Below, piece by piece: positions 1 through 7,552 of a stretch of DNA of 64,000 nucleotides (position 1 is its first letter; each line of letters begins with the position of its first letter). Under the pieces are notes generated by a model. It was not told where the DNA came from. It saw only the letters and a program-made list of their open reading frames with translations, and did not search any database. The stretch lies in contig NZ_JACHIR010000001.1 in the NCBI RefSeq assembly GCF_014203355.1, positions 3,474,038 through 3,538,037 on the forward strand, in the 5' to 3' direction. This stretch comes from Kutzneria kofuensis. GTDB lineage: Bacteria; Actinomycetota; Actinomycetes; Mycobacteriales; Pseudonocardiaceae. The position numbers and the translations under genes were made by a program.

Positions 1-152
1 GGACTGTCTACCGCGATTACCGCACCATCACGGAAGTGGATCGCCCCACCGGGATCACCGGCGATGACCAGAGTCGCGGTGATTCGGTCGGCATGGCACT
101 GCGTCAGCGCATGCGCGAGGACGTCAAAGGATGTTCGATAAGCGCGTCTCAG
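1..152 (-). CDS. DUF4388-like protein, N-terminal part, runs off the left edge
   Basis: Reading leftwards from about 152 there is an open frame of about 50 codons to the window edge whose translation includes ITATLVIAGDPGGAIHFRDG. The GDPGGAIHFRDGAVIAV pattern matches the beta-hairpin of DUF4388 proteins, which are cytoplasmic actinobacterial proteins often tied to regulation or motility-like signalling; no catalytic role is known. No ATG or GTG lies in the frame. An in-frame stop falls just upstream, so the start would be a CTG at 150-152, preceded by GGAGTGAG at a suitable distance. The non-standard start, or alternatively a frameshift, is odd. The family call rests on a short stretch and is moderate. 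Confidence 0.4.
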   Translation of the reverse strand, partial: MRRAYRTSFDVLAHALTQCHADRITATLVIAGDPGGAIHFRDGAVIAVDS

Positions 153-287
153 GACTCACTCCGCGTGAACTCGGGACCGAAAGCCGGCGACAGTGGCACG
201 TCGATCAGCCGATCGGACTCCCCTTCTGTCACGGGGAGCCACCACCCGCCGTACTTTGTACCCGCCTACCCACCATTTGCACATCAA

Positions 288-309
288 CCTTCACACGATC
301 GTGTGAAGG
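288..309. promoter_or_regulatory. Perfect 22-bp palindrome, probable operator
   Basis: CCTTCACACGA is followed directly by its exact reverse complement. No T-tract follows, so a regulator site is likelier than a terminator. It sits about 135 bp upstream of the possible leftward DUF4388-like start and about 107 bp upstream of the small rightward frame at 416. Confidence 0.5.
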
Positions 310-333
310 CATTCCACTCAGTGTAACAGCGCA

Positions 334-345
334 GGTTGATCAACC
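334..345. promoter_or_regulatory. 12-bp palindrome GGTTGATCAACC
   Basis: A perfect 12-bp palindrome 24 bp to the right of the 22-bp palindrome. It could be a second regulator site for the same intergenic promoters. The two sequences are unrelated, so different proteins would be expected. Confidence 0.3.
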
Positions 346-415
346 ATTTTCACCGACGGTTTAGGCCGAATGCAGCCATTCGACAATGATCGTTTGACGA
401 TGAAAAGGACTACAG

Positions 416-538
416 ATGGGCAGCGAAAACGACCGCCGTGAATGGCCGGAGGCGGCGGCCGGCCCCGCAGGGCGCGGCAGGGCGCCGGAACGTGGTCCGC
501 CCCGGGGACGAGCCGGCCGGGTCAGCCGCCGCAGGTGA
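416..538 (+). CDS. Possible 40-residue basic peptide
   Basis: An ATG at 416 follows AAAAGGA by about seven bases, a good ribosome binding site. The frame starts MGSENDRREWPEAAAG and ends in an Arg-rich tail (GRVSRRR). It overlaps the last 17 bases of the VanW gene on the other strand. It has no recognisable domain. It could be a small basic protein, a remnant of a truncated gene, or chance. Confidence 0.2.
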   Translation: MGSENDRREWPEAAAGPAGRGRAPERGPPRGRAGRVSRRR

Positions 539-2309
539 TCTTGGGAGCGGGGTCGTAGACCTTCTTGCGGGTGTGGCGGGAGACCTCGCGGCCGGCCAGG
601 TCCTTGATCACGCGGGTGTCGGTGGCGGTGAAGCCGGGCCCGCCGGCGGAGGGGTGGCAGTTGGTGGCGGGGCCGGGGCGGGGCTGCGGGTCGACGAAGT
701 TGGTGCGTTCACCGGGGACGGACTCGACCTGGTAGCGCTTGGTGCCCCAGAGACGGACCGTGATGTTCTGGGGAGTCCAGATGGTCTGGATGGCGATGCC
801 GGTGGGCCCGTCGTTGGTGAACTTGAGATCGATGACGCTGCTGCCGTCGGGGTTCTGGAAGACGGTGGCCTCACGGGCGGCCGGGTAGCGACTGATGTAG
901 TAGCTGTGCTCGGTGTGCCCGGCGTCGGCCATGCCGGCGAAGTAGGAGGCGTTGTAGAGGGTGGTGGCGAACTGGGAGATGCCGCCGCCGACGGCGGTGC
1001 CCGGGGCGCCGTTCTCGATGATGCCGGCCTCGACGTAGCCCTGCTTCGCGGTGCGCGGGCCGGTGTAGCCGTTGAGACTGAAGGTCTCCCCCGGCTTGAC
1101 GACCGCGCCGTTGACCTTTTCCGCGACGACACGGATGTTGACGCCGGAATCGGCGGCGAAGCCGCCGGTGGTGAACTCGCCGACGACTTCCTTGATGCCG
1201 AGCTGGTTGGCCTGCTCGGTGGTGAGCTTGGCGGGCTGCTTGGCGTACTGGGCAGTGATGACGCGGTTGTCGCGGTGCGGCAGCAGGTCGGTGAGGCCGG
1301 CCAGGCTCTTGTCCCAGTCGACGCCGCGGCCGTCGACCGAGGGCTTCACGGAGGGCGTGTTGCCCTCGATCACGACCTGGGCGTCCTTGCCTGGCTGCTC
1401 GGTGCTGGCCAGCTGCGGCTTGAGCGCGTCGACAACCTTGCCGCGGTCGAGCTTCGGCACGAGCTTGCCGTCGTCACCGGGGGCGAACCCGAGCGCGGCG
1501 GCGATCGTGGCGGGCTGGAGCGTGGCGTCCTTGCCCTCGCCCTTCACGGTGACGGGACCGGAGACTGCCGGCTGGGCGTAGTTCTCGACGGCGGCGCGCA
1601 CCGCGTCGGCGCTCACCTTGGCCGGCGTGCTCGTCACCGGGAGCGCCACGGCAGAGCCGCCGATCCACTTGTCCACAATGGACTTCTTGGCCGTGGCGGC
1701 GTCCAGCTTCTGCCCGGACTGTGGGGTGACGGCGTTCGGGGTCGTGCCGTCGAAGCGAATGGAGCCCTCGACCGGGTCGCGGTCCACCTTGGGCCGCAAC
1801 CCGTCCAGCGCCTTGCCGAGCTTTGCGTCATCCACAGTGGACACGAAGGGCGAGTCGTGCCGCTCGAAGAAGGACGTCAGTCGCACGAACGGGTTGAGGG
1901 GCTGGGACGACGCCTGGTCCAGGGTGGCCGACCAGTCCGGGGCGAGCCCGGCCTGCTTGGGGTCGAGGGAGGCGTCCACGTCGCCGGCCCGGACCTTCAC
2001 CGGCTGCGTGAGACGTGCGTCGAGCGCGGAATGCAGCCGCTGCTCGGCGTCCGCGCGGCTCAAGCCGCCGACTTCCACCCCGGCGACGGTGGTGCCGCGG
2101 GGCATCGCGCCCCGGGAGATCAGCAGGTCCAGCCCGTACAGGACGACCAGCACGCCGACAACCGCGCCTGTCCCGATCAGGCCGCGCCGCAGCAGCTTGC
2201 GGCGGTCCGGCCCGTCCTCTGACGGCGGTTCCAGGCTGCCCGAGACCGGCGCGAAGCTCGCGGCGCCGCCGAAGCGGATGGTCTGCTGGCTGTGGTTCTC
2301 CTCGGACAC
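522..2309 (-). CDS. VanW-family (YoaR-like) envelope protein
   Basis: A 595-residue protein anchored by one N-terminal membrane helix (about residues 44-64, GTGAVVGVLVVLYGLDLLI) after a cytoplasmic tail, so most of it is extracytoplasmic. The middle repeats the peptidoglycan-binding-like (YoaR/PG_binding_4) fold, each unit beginning with a pattern such as VAGVEVGGLSRADAEQRL. The VanW domain follows (about 380-510; VKPGETFSLN, GGGISQFATTLYNASYFAG, HSYYISRYP). The C-terminal end has two cysteines (TNCHPS and ITCGG) that may form a disulfide. VanW proteins are linked to cell-wall biology, but their biochemical role is not settled. Length and order fit the family. Confidence 0.85.
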   Translation of the reverse strand: MSEENHSQQTIRFGGAASFAPVSGSLEPPSEDGPDRRKLLRRGLIGTGAVVGVLVVLYGLDLLISRGAMPRGTTVAGVEVGGLSRADAEQRLHSALDARLTQPVKVRAGDVDASLDPKQAGLAPDWSATLDQASSQPLNPFVRLTSFFERHDSPFVSTVDDAKLGKALDGLRPKVDRDPVEGSIRFDGTTPNAVTPQSGQKLDAATAKKSIVDKWIGGSAVALPVTSTPAKVSADAVRAAVENYAQPAVSGPVTVKGEGKDATLQPATIAAALGFAPGDDGKLVPKLDRGKVVDALKPQLASTEQPGKDAQVVIEGNTPSVKPSVDGRGVDWDKSLAGLTDLLPHRDNRVITAQYAKQPAKLTTEQANQLGIKEVVGEFTTGGFAADSGVNIRVVAEKVNGAVVKPGETFSLNGYTGPRTAKQGYVEAGIIENGAPGTAVGGGISQFATTLYNASYFAGMADAGHTEHSYYISRYPAAREATVFQNPDGSSVIDLKFTNDGPTGIAIQTIWTPQNITVRLWGTKRYQVESVPGERTNFVDPQPRPGPATNCHPSAGGPGFTATDTRVIKDLAGREVSRHTRKKVYDPAPKITCGG

Positions 2310-2505
2310 CTGGCCGAGTTTACCGATTTGTCCGCGACGCCCCGGTCACGGTGTCCGTCGCGGCGCGTGCCCGCCCCAACACGGGCCGGATCGATCCCCT
2401 CGGGCCGAACGAGTGATTTTTCCGATCTGTCGCGGTCGCATTGTTATTTTGAACGACACGGTGCTGCCGAAATGGATCAGTGGGCTCAATTCGAAGGAGC
2501 GGCTG

Positions 2506-3144
2506 ATGATCGAGGGTGGCGTGGTGGTGGCCTATCTCGTCGCGCTGCTCGGCGGCGCGGCCAAGCGCTTCATGGAGGGGCGCGCGGAGGCGGCGATGAC
2601 GGGCCTCTACAACGTGGTGGCGCGCAAGTTCGGCGGCATCGTCGGTGATCTTCGAGCGGACCCGGCGGACCCGAACGCGCAGCGCAGGCTGGCCCGGGCG
2701 GTGGAGAACACGGCGACGGTCGACCCGCATTTCGCGGAGCAACTCGCCGCGCTTGTCGATCGGCTGGATCGAGTTGGCGGCCGGCAATTCCTCAACCAGG
2801 TCCAGGCGCACACGAACGTGCAGAACTTCGGCGGCGATCAGGCCGTGTACGGCGGCGTGATCAACAAATCGTGGTCGCGCACCTCCGAACACCCCGAGAA
2901 CTATTCGGGCGCGCCGGGCTGGGTGAAGGTGGCGACGGTGCTCGGCGTGCTGGCGTTCCTCGGCGGTTTCCTGCTGATCGTGGTGCGCGTCGCCCTGGTG
3001 ATGTCGTCCGGGGAGGACGAGTTCGGCCGTCCGCTGGCCCCCGGCCTCGCCGACCTGGCGCCGGGCGGCGTCCTGATCGCCATCGGCCTCGTCCTCGGGG
3101 TCGCCGGTTCGCTGGGGCGGTCGATGTCGCGTCGCGGTTGGTGA
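2506..3144 (+). CDS. Small membrane protein of unknown function
   Basis: The ATG at 2506 follows GAAGGAG by six bases and gives 212 residues. There is a hydrophobic N-terminal stretch, a helical amphipathic region to about residue 100, a Gly/Asn/Gln-rich strip (NFGGDQAVYGGVINK, residues 107-121), then two membrane helices (about 135-160 and 182-203) and a short Arg-rich end. No family was recognised. The polar Gly-rich strip before the membrane anchors recalls low-complexity interaction segments of bacterial signalling proteins, but this is only a resemblance. The gene is transcribed alone, diverging from the VanW gene. Confidence 0.7.
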   Translation: MIEGGVVVAYLVALLGGAAKRFMEGRAEAAMTGLYNVVARKFGGIVGDLRADPADPNAQRRLARAVENTATVDPHFAEQLAALVDRLDRVGGRQFLNQVQAHTNVQNFGGDQAVYGGVINKSWSRTSEHPENYSGAPGWVKVATVLGVLAFLGGFLLIVVRVALVMSSGEDEFGRPLAPGLADLAPGGVLIAIGLVLGVAGSLGRSMSRRGW

Positions 3145-3152
3145 CGAAGGAG

Positions 3153-3182
3153 TCCGCCCCGCGCCGGTGAGGTGCGGGGCCG
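3153..3182 (+). terminator. Hairpin after the membrane protein gene
   Basis: GCCCCGC and GCGGGGC form a 7-bp stem starting nine bases after the stop codon at 3144, with no clear T-run. It is a possible weak terminator. Confidence 0.35.
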
Positions 3183-3270
3183 ATCGTGGAACTCCGTCGC
3201 CGACGGTCGTTGTCGTTGCGCCACGCAAACTCTCGATGCGCCGGCGACGGAAGTCAGGAGACGCGAGGAA

Positions 3271-3304
3271 GGCCGGTCCGTCCGGGGGTCGAGGACGGCC
3301 GGCC
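3271..3304. terminator. GC-rich hairpin between convergent genes
   Basis: GGCCGGTCCGTCC pairs with GGACGGCCGGCC through one bulge. It lies between the rightward membrane protein and the leftward MFS exporter, so it may end transcription from both sides. No strong T-tract is visible. Confidence 0.4.
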
Positions 3305-3341
3305 TGCGCTCGCCTTGTCGATAGGGATCCTCACTTCGTCG

Positions 3342-4946
3342 TCAGGCGGTCACTGCCTCGAACACCTCGGTCTTGTCCTCCTTCTCCTCGGTCTTGTTGT
3401 TGTCTTTGGGGGTGGGTGGGGTCGGCTTGATCCGCCGCAGCAACGCGATGGTGAACACCGCCGCGCCCACCGCCACGACCCCACCGGCGATCGCCGAGTA
3501 ATGCAGCGAGCTGGTGAACGCCTCACGGGCCACCGCCAGCAGCGAGTCGGCCTGGGCCCGCGGCAGGCCATGAGCGACCGTCGAGGCGGTGGCCAGGGTC
3601 TGCCGGGAGGCCTGCACGGCGGCGGCCGGCACGTCGTGCGGGGTGTGGGCGTCGAAGGTCACGGCATACACCGCCGCCCCGATCGACCCCAGGATCGCGA
3701 TCCCCAACGCCCCGCCCAACTCCTGACCGGTCTCCAGCAACGCCGAGGCGGCGCCGGCCCGCTCGGCCGGCGCGGCCGCCACGACCAGGTCGGTGATGCA
3801 GGTCAGCACGATCGCGATGCCCAGGCCGATCCCGATCGCCCCGCCCATCACCGTGACCATGCTGCGGGCCACCTCCAACTGCGTCATCACCACGAAACCC
3901 ACGGCGGCGACGAGGAAGCCGGCGGCGATGATGTAGGCCGGGCGGACGGTGCGGGCGATGATCGTCACGAACGGCACCACCAGGGTCACCACCACCGGGG
4001 AGGCCATCGTCCACAGCGCGGCCTCCAGCGTGCTCATCCGCAGCACTTCCATCAGGTACTGGGTGGTGAACACGCCGAACCCGATCAGGCAGAACGAGCA
4101 GGCGACGGACACGGTCATGGAGGCGCCGAAGTCGCGGTTGCGGAACAGTTGCGGGTCGATCATCGGGTGCGACAGGGTCTTCTGGCGGCGGACGAAGACG
4201 TAGCCCAGGGCCAGGCCGGCCGCCAGCGCCGCCGCGGGCAGGGCGGAGAACCCGTTGACCGCGGTTTCCTTCAGGCCCCAGATGATCGCCAGCACCCCGG
4301 CCAGTGACAGCAGGCCGGAGGCGAGGTCGAAGCGGCCGGCTTGGCCGCGGGGCAGGCGGTACTCGGGCACGAGGGCGGGGACCAGGATCAGCAGCAGGAC
4401 CATGACGGGGGCGTTGATCAGGAAGACCGAGCCCCAGGGGAAGAACTGCAGCAGCACCCCGGACACGATCGGGCCCAGGGCGGCGCCGACGGACAGGCCG
4501 GTGGACCACACGGCGATGGCGGAGCGGCGCTGCTTGTCGTCGTGGAACATGCTGCGCACCAGGGCCAGGGTGGAGGGCATCAGGGTGGCGCCGCCGATGC
4601 CCTGGATGGCGCGGGCGGTGATCAGGGTGGTGGGGTCGGTGGCGAAGGCGGCGGCGACCGAGGCCAGGCCGAACACGGTGGAGCCGATCAGCAGCAGGGT
4701 GCGGCGGCCGATGCGGTCGCCGATGTTGCCCATGGTGATCAGCAGGCCGGCCAGGACGAAGCCGTACATGTCGATGATCCACAGCTGTTCGGTGCCGGAG
4801 GGGGCCAGGGCGGCGGAGATGGCGGGGATGGCGAAGTACAGGACGGTCATGTCCATGGAGACCAGCAGCAGTGGCAGGACGAGGACGGCCAGGCCGGTCC
4901 ATTCGCGTCGGCCGGCGAGGCGGGGTGGTTGCGTGGCGTGTGTCAT
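3342..4946 (-). CDS. MFS drug exporter, DHA2 family (14 TM)
   Basis: From the ATG at 4946 the protein is 534 residues (MTHATQPPRLAGRREWTG), the length of 14-helix DHA2 exporters of the QacA/SmvA type, which expel drugs or antibiotics using the proton gradient. The motif-C-like segment GLSVGAALGPIVSGVL and the loop 2-3 motif GNIGDRIGRRTLLLIG are visible, with hydrophobic helices throughout. The C-terminus is a charged cytoplasmic tail (KTEEKEDKTEVFE). A longer frame continues upstream but runs into the palindromic repeat array, so the inner ATG is preferred; an ATG at 4958 is an alternative. The substrate cannot be told. Confidence 0.85.
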   Translation of the reverse strand: MTHATQPPRLAGRREWTGLAVLVLPLLLVSMDMTVLYFAIPAISAALAPSGTEQLWIIDMYGFVLAGLLITMGNIGDRIGRRTLLLIGSTVFGLASVAAAFATDPTTLITARAIQGIGGATLMPSTLALVRSMFHDDKQRRSAIAVWSTGLSVGAALGPIVSGVLLQFFPWGSVFLINAPVMVLLLILVPALVPEYRLPRGQAGRFDLASGLLSLAGVLAIIWGLKETAVNGFSALPAAALAAGLALGYVFVRRQKTLSHPMIDPQLFRNRDFGASMTVSVACSFCLIGFGVFTTQYLMEVLRMSTLEAALWTMASPVVVTLVVPFVTIIARTVRPAYIIAAGFLVAAVGFVVMTQLEVARSMVTVMGGAIGIGLGIAIVLTCITDLVVAAAPAERAGAASALLETGQELGGALGIAILGSIGAAVYAVTFDAHTPHDVPAAAVQASRQTLATASTVAHGLPRAQADSLLAVAREAFTSSLHYSAIAGGVVAVGAAVFTIALLRRIKPTPPTPKDNNKTEEKEDKTEVFEAVTA

Positions 4947-4976
4947 GCCCCGAACCATACACGCGTCCCACACGCT

Positions 4977-4993
4977 TGTATAGAACGTACGTT
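4977..4993 (-). promoter_or_regulatory. Probable operator/-10 region of the exporter
   Basis: On the minus strand TATACA (4982-4977) could be a -10 box. It directly abuts the 10-bp palindrome AACGTACGTT (4984-4993), a layout typical of repression by a TetR or MarR protein. No regulator gene is adjacent, so control would be from elsewhere. Confidence 0.35.
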
Positions 4994-5053
4994 TAAGACA
5001 CTCGATGGCTAGGGAAACCCCCAGCCGTCGCTCGCCAACCCCAGCCCCGGTGC

Positions 5054-5236
5054 ACGTGAGTGGCATACGTGGCTCCTGCGGCCACACAAGCCACTCACGT
5101 ACGGCCGGCCACGGCACGTGAGTGGCTTATATGGCTCCTGCGGCCACACAAGCCACTCACGTAGGCCAGCACCCGGGGCCGGCCACGGCACGTGAGTGGC
5201 TCAGGTGGCCGCCGAGGCCAAGTAAGCCACTCAGGT
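5054..5236. repeat. Three tandem copies of a 48-bp palindromic repeat
   Basis: Three hairpin units at 5054-5101, 5116-5163 and 5190-5236. Each starts ACGTGAGTGGC and ends GCCACTCACGTA or a close variant. Units 1 and 2 share the loop GGCTCCTGCGGCCACACAA, and all are spaced by a GGCCGGCCACGGC-like linker. A fourth single copy lies at 55887-55934. The array sits between divergent promoters (exporter and DGPF gene), so it is not simply a terminator here. Confidence 0.8.
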
Positions 5237-5320
5237 GAGAAAAACCGGGGGGACGATGTCCGGATGGGGCGGGCGGCGCCGACGTCTCGGGTGACAGGCC
5301 CCTACGAGAGGAGCGGCACC

Positions 5321-5740
5321 ATGAAGTACCTGATCCTGGCCTACGGCTCGCAGCGTGACTACGACGCGATGTCGGGGCGGCCGACGAGCGGTGGCCCGAC
5401 GTGGACGCCGGAGGAATTCGAGGCCATGGGCGCCTACATGGAGAAGCTGAACGGGGACCTGGCGGAATCCGGAGAGCTGGTGGAGACCCGAGGGCTGACG
5501 GCGCCGGTGCACGCGCGACGGGTGCACCAGCGGGACGGCGAGATCGTGGTGACGGACGGTCCCTACGCGGAGACGCAGGAGGTGCTGGCGGGCTACTGGG
5601 TGGTGGACTGCGACAGCTACGACCGGGCCACGGAGATCGCCCAGCGGCTGATGCACGTGCCGGGGCCGAAGGACGCCTACGGGGACGCGGTGATCGACAT
5701 CCGGCCGATCGCGGAGAGCCGGCACGAGATGGACCTGTGA
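5321..5740 (+). CDS. YCII/DGPF-domain protein, partner of ECF42 sigma factor
   Basis: The ATG at 5321 follows GAGAGGAG by seven bases and gives 139 residues (MKYLILAYGSQRDYDAMSG). The signature VTDGPYAETQEVLAGYWVV is the DGPF motif of YCII-related small proteins, and the fold is a ferredoxin-like dimer. In actinobacteria these genes precede ECF42 sigma factors and are thought to act with them, although the mechanism is unclear. The stop codon overlaps the next start (GTGA at 5737-5740), so the two are translationally coupled. The upstream region is the palindromic repeat array. Confidence 0.9.
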   Translation: MKYLILAYGSQRDYDAMSGRPTSGGPTWTPEEFEAMGAYMEKLNGDLAESGELVETRGLTAPVHARRVHQRDGEIVVTDGPYAETQEVLAGYWVVDCDSYDRATEIAQRLMHVPGPKDAYGDAVIDIRPIAESRHEMDL

Positions 5741-6918
5741 CGAGCGGCTTCGAGGACCTGCTGCGGGAACTGGCGCCGCAGGTCCTCGCCGCCCTGGTCC
5801 GCCGCTACGGCAACTTCGACACGGCCGAGGACGCGGTACAGGAGGCGCTGCTCGCGGCGGCGCAGCAGTGGCCGGCCGGGGGCGTGCCGGACAACCCCAA
5901 GGCGTGGTTGATCACGGTGGCGTCGCGCCGGCTCACCGACCTTCTGCGCAGCGAAAGTGCCCGCCAGCGCCGGGAAAGCACGTGGGTCGTGCCGGAGCAC
6001 TACACGCCGGCGCCGACGGCTGACGACTCGCTGGTGCTGCTTTTCCTGTGCTGCCACCCGAGTCTGTCGCCGCCGTCGCAGATCGCCCTGACGCTACGGG
6101 CGGTCGGCGGCCTGACCACGGCGGAGATCGCACGGGCGTTTCTCGTGCCCGAGGCCACGATGACGCGGCGGATCAGCCGGGCCAAGCAAGCCGTGAAGGC
6201 CAGCGGCGTGCCGTTCGGGTTGCCGGCCGACGACCGGCTGCCGGTCGTCCTGCACGTGCTGTATCTGATCTTCAACGAGGGGTACGCCAGCACGGCGGGC
6301 CCGTCGCTGCACCGGGTCGAGCTGTCGGCGGAGGCGATCCGGCTGACCCGCATGGTGCACCGGCTACGGCCCGACGACGCCGAAGTCGCCGGGCTGCTGG
6401 CGTTGATGCTGCTCACCGACGCCCGCCGACCGGCTCGTACGGGCCCGAACGGCGAGCTGGTGCCGATGGCCGAACAGGACCGGAACCTGTGGAATGCCAA
6501 GGACATCGCCGAAGGCGTCGGGCTCGTCACGGCGGCGTTGTCACGAGGCGAGCCCGGCCCGTACCAGCTGCAGGCGGCTATCGCGGCTGTGCATGACGAG
6601 TCGCCGAGCTATGCGCAAACCGATTGGCCGCAGATCGTCGGCCTGTACGAACTACTGCTGCGTTTCTCCGACAATCCCGTGGTGGCGCTGAACCACGCGG
6701 TCGCCGTCGCGATGGTCGACGGTCCGCTCAAGGGCCTGGCGCTACTGGATGATCGGCTCGGCGACGACCACCGCCTGCACTCCGTGCGGGCACATCTGCT
6801 GGAGATGTCCGGTGATCACGCGGCGGCGCGGGCGTCCTACCGCGAGGCGGCCCGACGGGCGACGAGCCTGCCCCAGCAGCGCTATCTCAACGCCCGCGCC
6901 GACCGGCTCACGGACTGA
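5737..6918 (+). CDS. ECF42-type RNA polymerase sigma factor
   Basis: A 393-residue sigma factor from the GTG at 5737. Sigma region 2 lies at about residues 10-70 (RRYGNFDTAEDAVQEALLAA, then WLITVASRRLTDLLR) and region 4 at about 115-160 (LTTAEIARAFLVPEATMTRRISRAK). A long helical C-terminal extension (LYLIFNEGYASTAGPSLHR and following, TPR-like) is the hallmark of ECF42. No anti-sigma gene is adjacent; instead it is coupled to the DGPF gene, as is usual. ECF42 regulons are often stress- or antibiotic-related, but the targets here are unknown. Confidence 0.92.
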   Translation: MTSGFEDLLRELAPQVLAALVRRYGNFDTAEDAVQEALLAAAQQWPAGGVPDNPKAWLITVASRRLTDLLRSESARQRRESTWVVPEHYTPAPTADDSLVLLFLCCHPSLSPPSQIALTLRAVGGLTTAEIARAFLVPEATMTRRISRAKQAVKASGVPFGLPADDRLPVVLHVLYLIFNEGYASTAGPSLHRVELSAEAIRLTRMVHRLRPDDAEVAGLLALMLLTDARRPARTGPNGELVPMAEQDRNLWNAKDIAEGVGLVTAALSRGEPGPYQLQAAIAAVHDESPSYAQTDWPQIVGLYELLLRFSDNPVVALNHAVAVAMVDGPLKGLALLDDRLGDDHRLHSVRAHLLEMSGDHAAARASYREAARRATSLPQQRYLNARADRLTD

Positions 6919-6950
6919 CCCGGTCGCCGGCTTGACCAACGGGCGGTCTG

Positions 6951-6966
6951 CAGTAAACATTTACTG
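6951..6966 (+). promoter_or_regulatory. TetR operator CAGTAAA-CA-TTTACTG
   Basis: A perfect inverted repeat with 7-bp arms and a 2-bp centre, ending one base before the TetR start codon. TTGACC at 6932-6937 and TAAACA at 6954-6959 (16-bp spacing) make a plausible promoter whose transcript would start at about the ATG. The operator would then cover the -10 box and the regulator would repress itself on a leaderless transcript. Confidence 0.6.
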
Positions 6967-6967
6967 T

Positions 6968-7552
6968 ATGGACAGCCGGGACGCGTTGCTGCAGGCCGCC
7001 GCCGAGGAGTTCGCCCGCAGCGGGCTGAAGGGCACCCGAATCAGGGAGATCGTGCAGCGCTCGGGCGTGAACGAGCGGATGATCTACCACCATTTCGGCA
7101 GCAAGGAGGGGCTGTTCCGGGCGGTCGTCGAGCACGAGTTCGGCGGCATGGGCCAGGCCTGGCACGACGTGCTGGCCCGGGCCCGCGAGCTGGAGCCGTA
7201 CGAGGGGATCCGGCTGGCGTTCGCCACGCTGTTCGACATCGTGCACAGCCGCCCGCTGCTGGTCCCACTGGCCCTGCAGGAGGGCCTCAGCGGCTGGAGT
7301 GTGCGCCCGCCGCTGCCGGCCGACGAACTGCCGGCGGAACTGCGTGAGCTGCACGAACGCGGCGTGGCGAAGGGCGTGTTCCGCGCGGACGTGGCGTTCG
7401 AGGTGCTGTACGCGACGGCCGTGATGACGCTGATGGGGACGCCGGCCATGGCCGGGCGGATCCCGGCGGTGCTGGCCGACCGCGACATGGGGCGACTGCG
7501 CGACCAGATGATCGCGCTGCTGTTGGACGGACTGACAGGGGGAGACCGATGA
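6968..7552 (+). CDS. TetR-family repressor of the adjacent monooxygenase
   Basis: A 194-residue TetR protein. The N-terminal helix-turn-helix is plain (EEFARSGLKGTRIREIVQRSGVNERMIYHHFGSKEGLFRAVV), and the remaining helices form the ligand-sensing and dimer domain. A perfect 7-2-7 inverted repeat lies immediately before the start, suggesting autoregulation. Its stop overlaps the ATG of the flavin monooxygenase (ATGA at 7549-7552), so repressor and enzyme form a two-gene operon. The inducer is probably the aromatic or polyketide-like substrate of the monooxygenase (inference). Confidence 0.9.
   Translation: MDSRDALLQAAAEEFARSGLKGTRIREIVQRSGVNERMIYHHFGSKEGLFRAVVEHEFGGMGQAWHDVLARARELEPYEGIRLAFATLFDIVHSRPLLVPLALQEGLSGWSVRPPLPADELPAELRELHERGVAKGVFRADVAFEVLYATAVMTLMGTPAMAGRIPAVLADRDMGRLRDQMIALLLDGLTGGDR

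Larger units (their letters stand above)
153..521. other. Left intergenic region with palindromes and one small frame
   Basis: About 370 bases separate the DUF4388-like fragment (leftward) from the 3' end of the VanW gene. The stretch is less GC-rich than its neighbours. It holds two perfect palindromes (288-309 and 334-345) and a 40-codon frame at 416-538 with a good ribosome binding site. No recognised gene lies here. Confidence 0.5.

Noticed and set aside
438-2222. A 594-codon plus-strand frame
   Set aside because: Shadow of the VanW gene, rich in Gly/Ala/Val with no recognisable domain.
4959-5117. N-terminal extension of the MFS exporter
   Set aside because: The extension would be translated from the palindromic repeat array and has no family similarity; inner ATGs at 4958 and 4946 fit the family start.
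5054-5236. CRISPR array
   Set aside because: Three units are each palindromic, with short non-unique linkers; no spacers and no cas genes.
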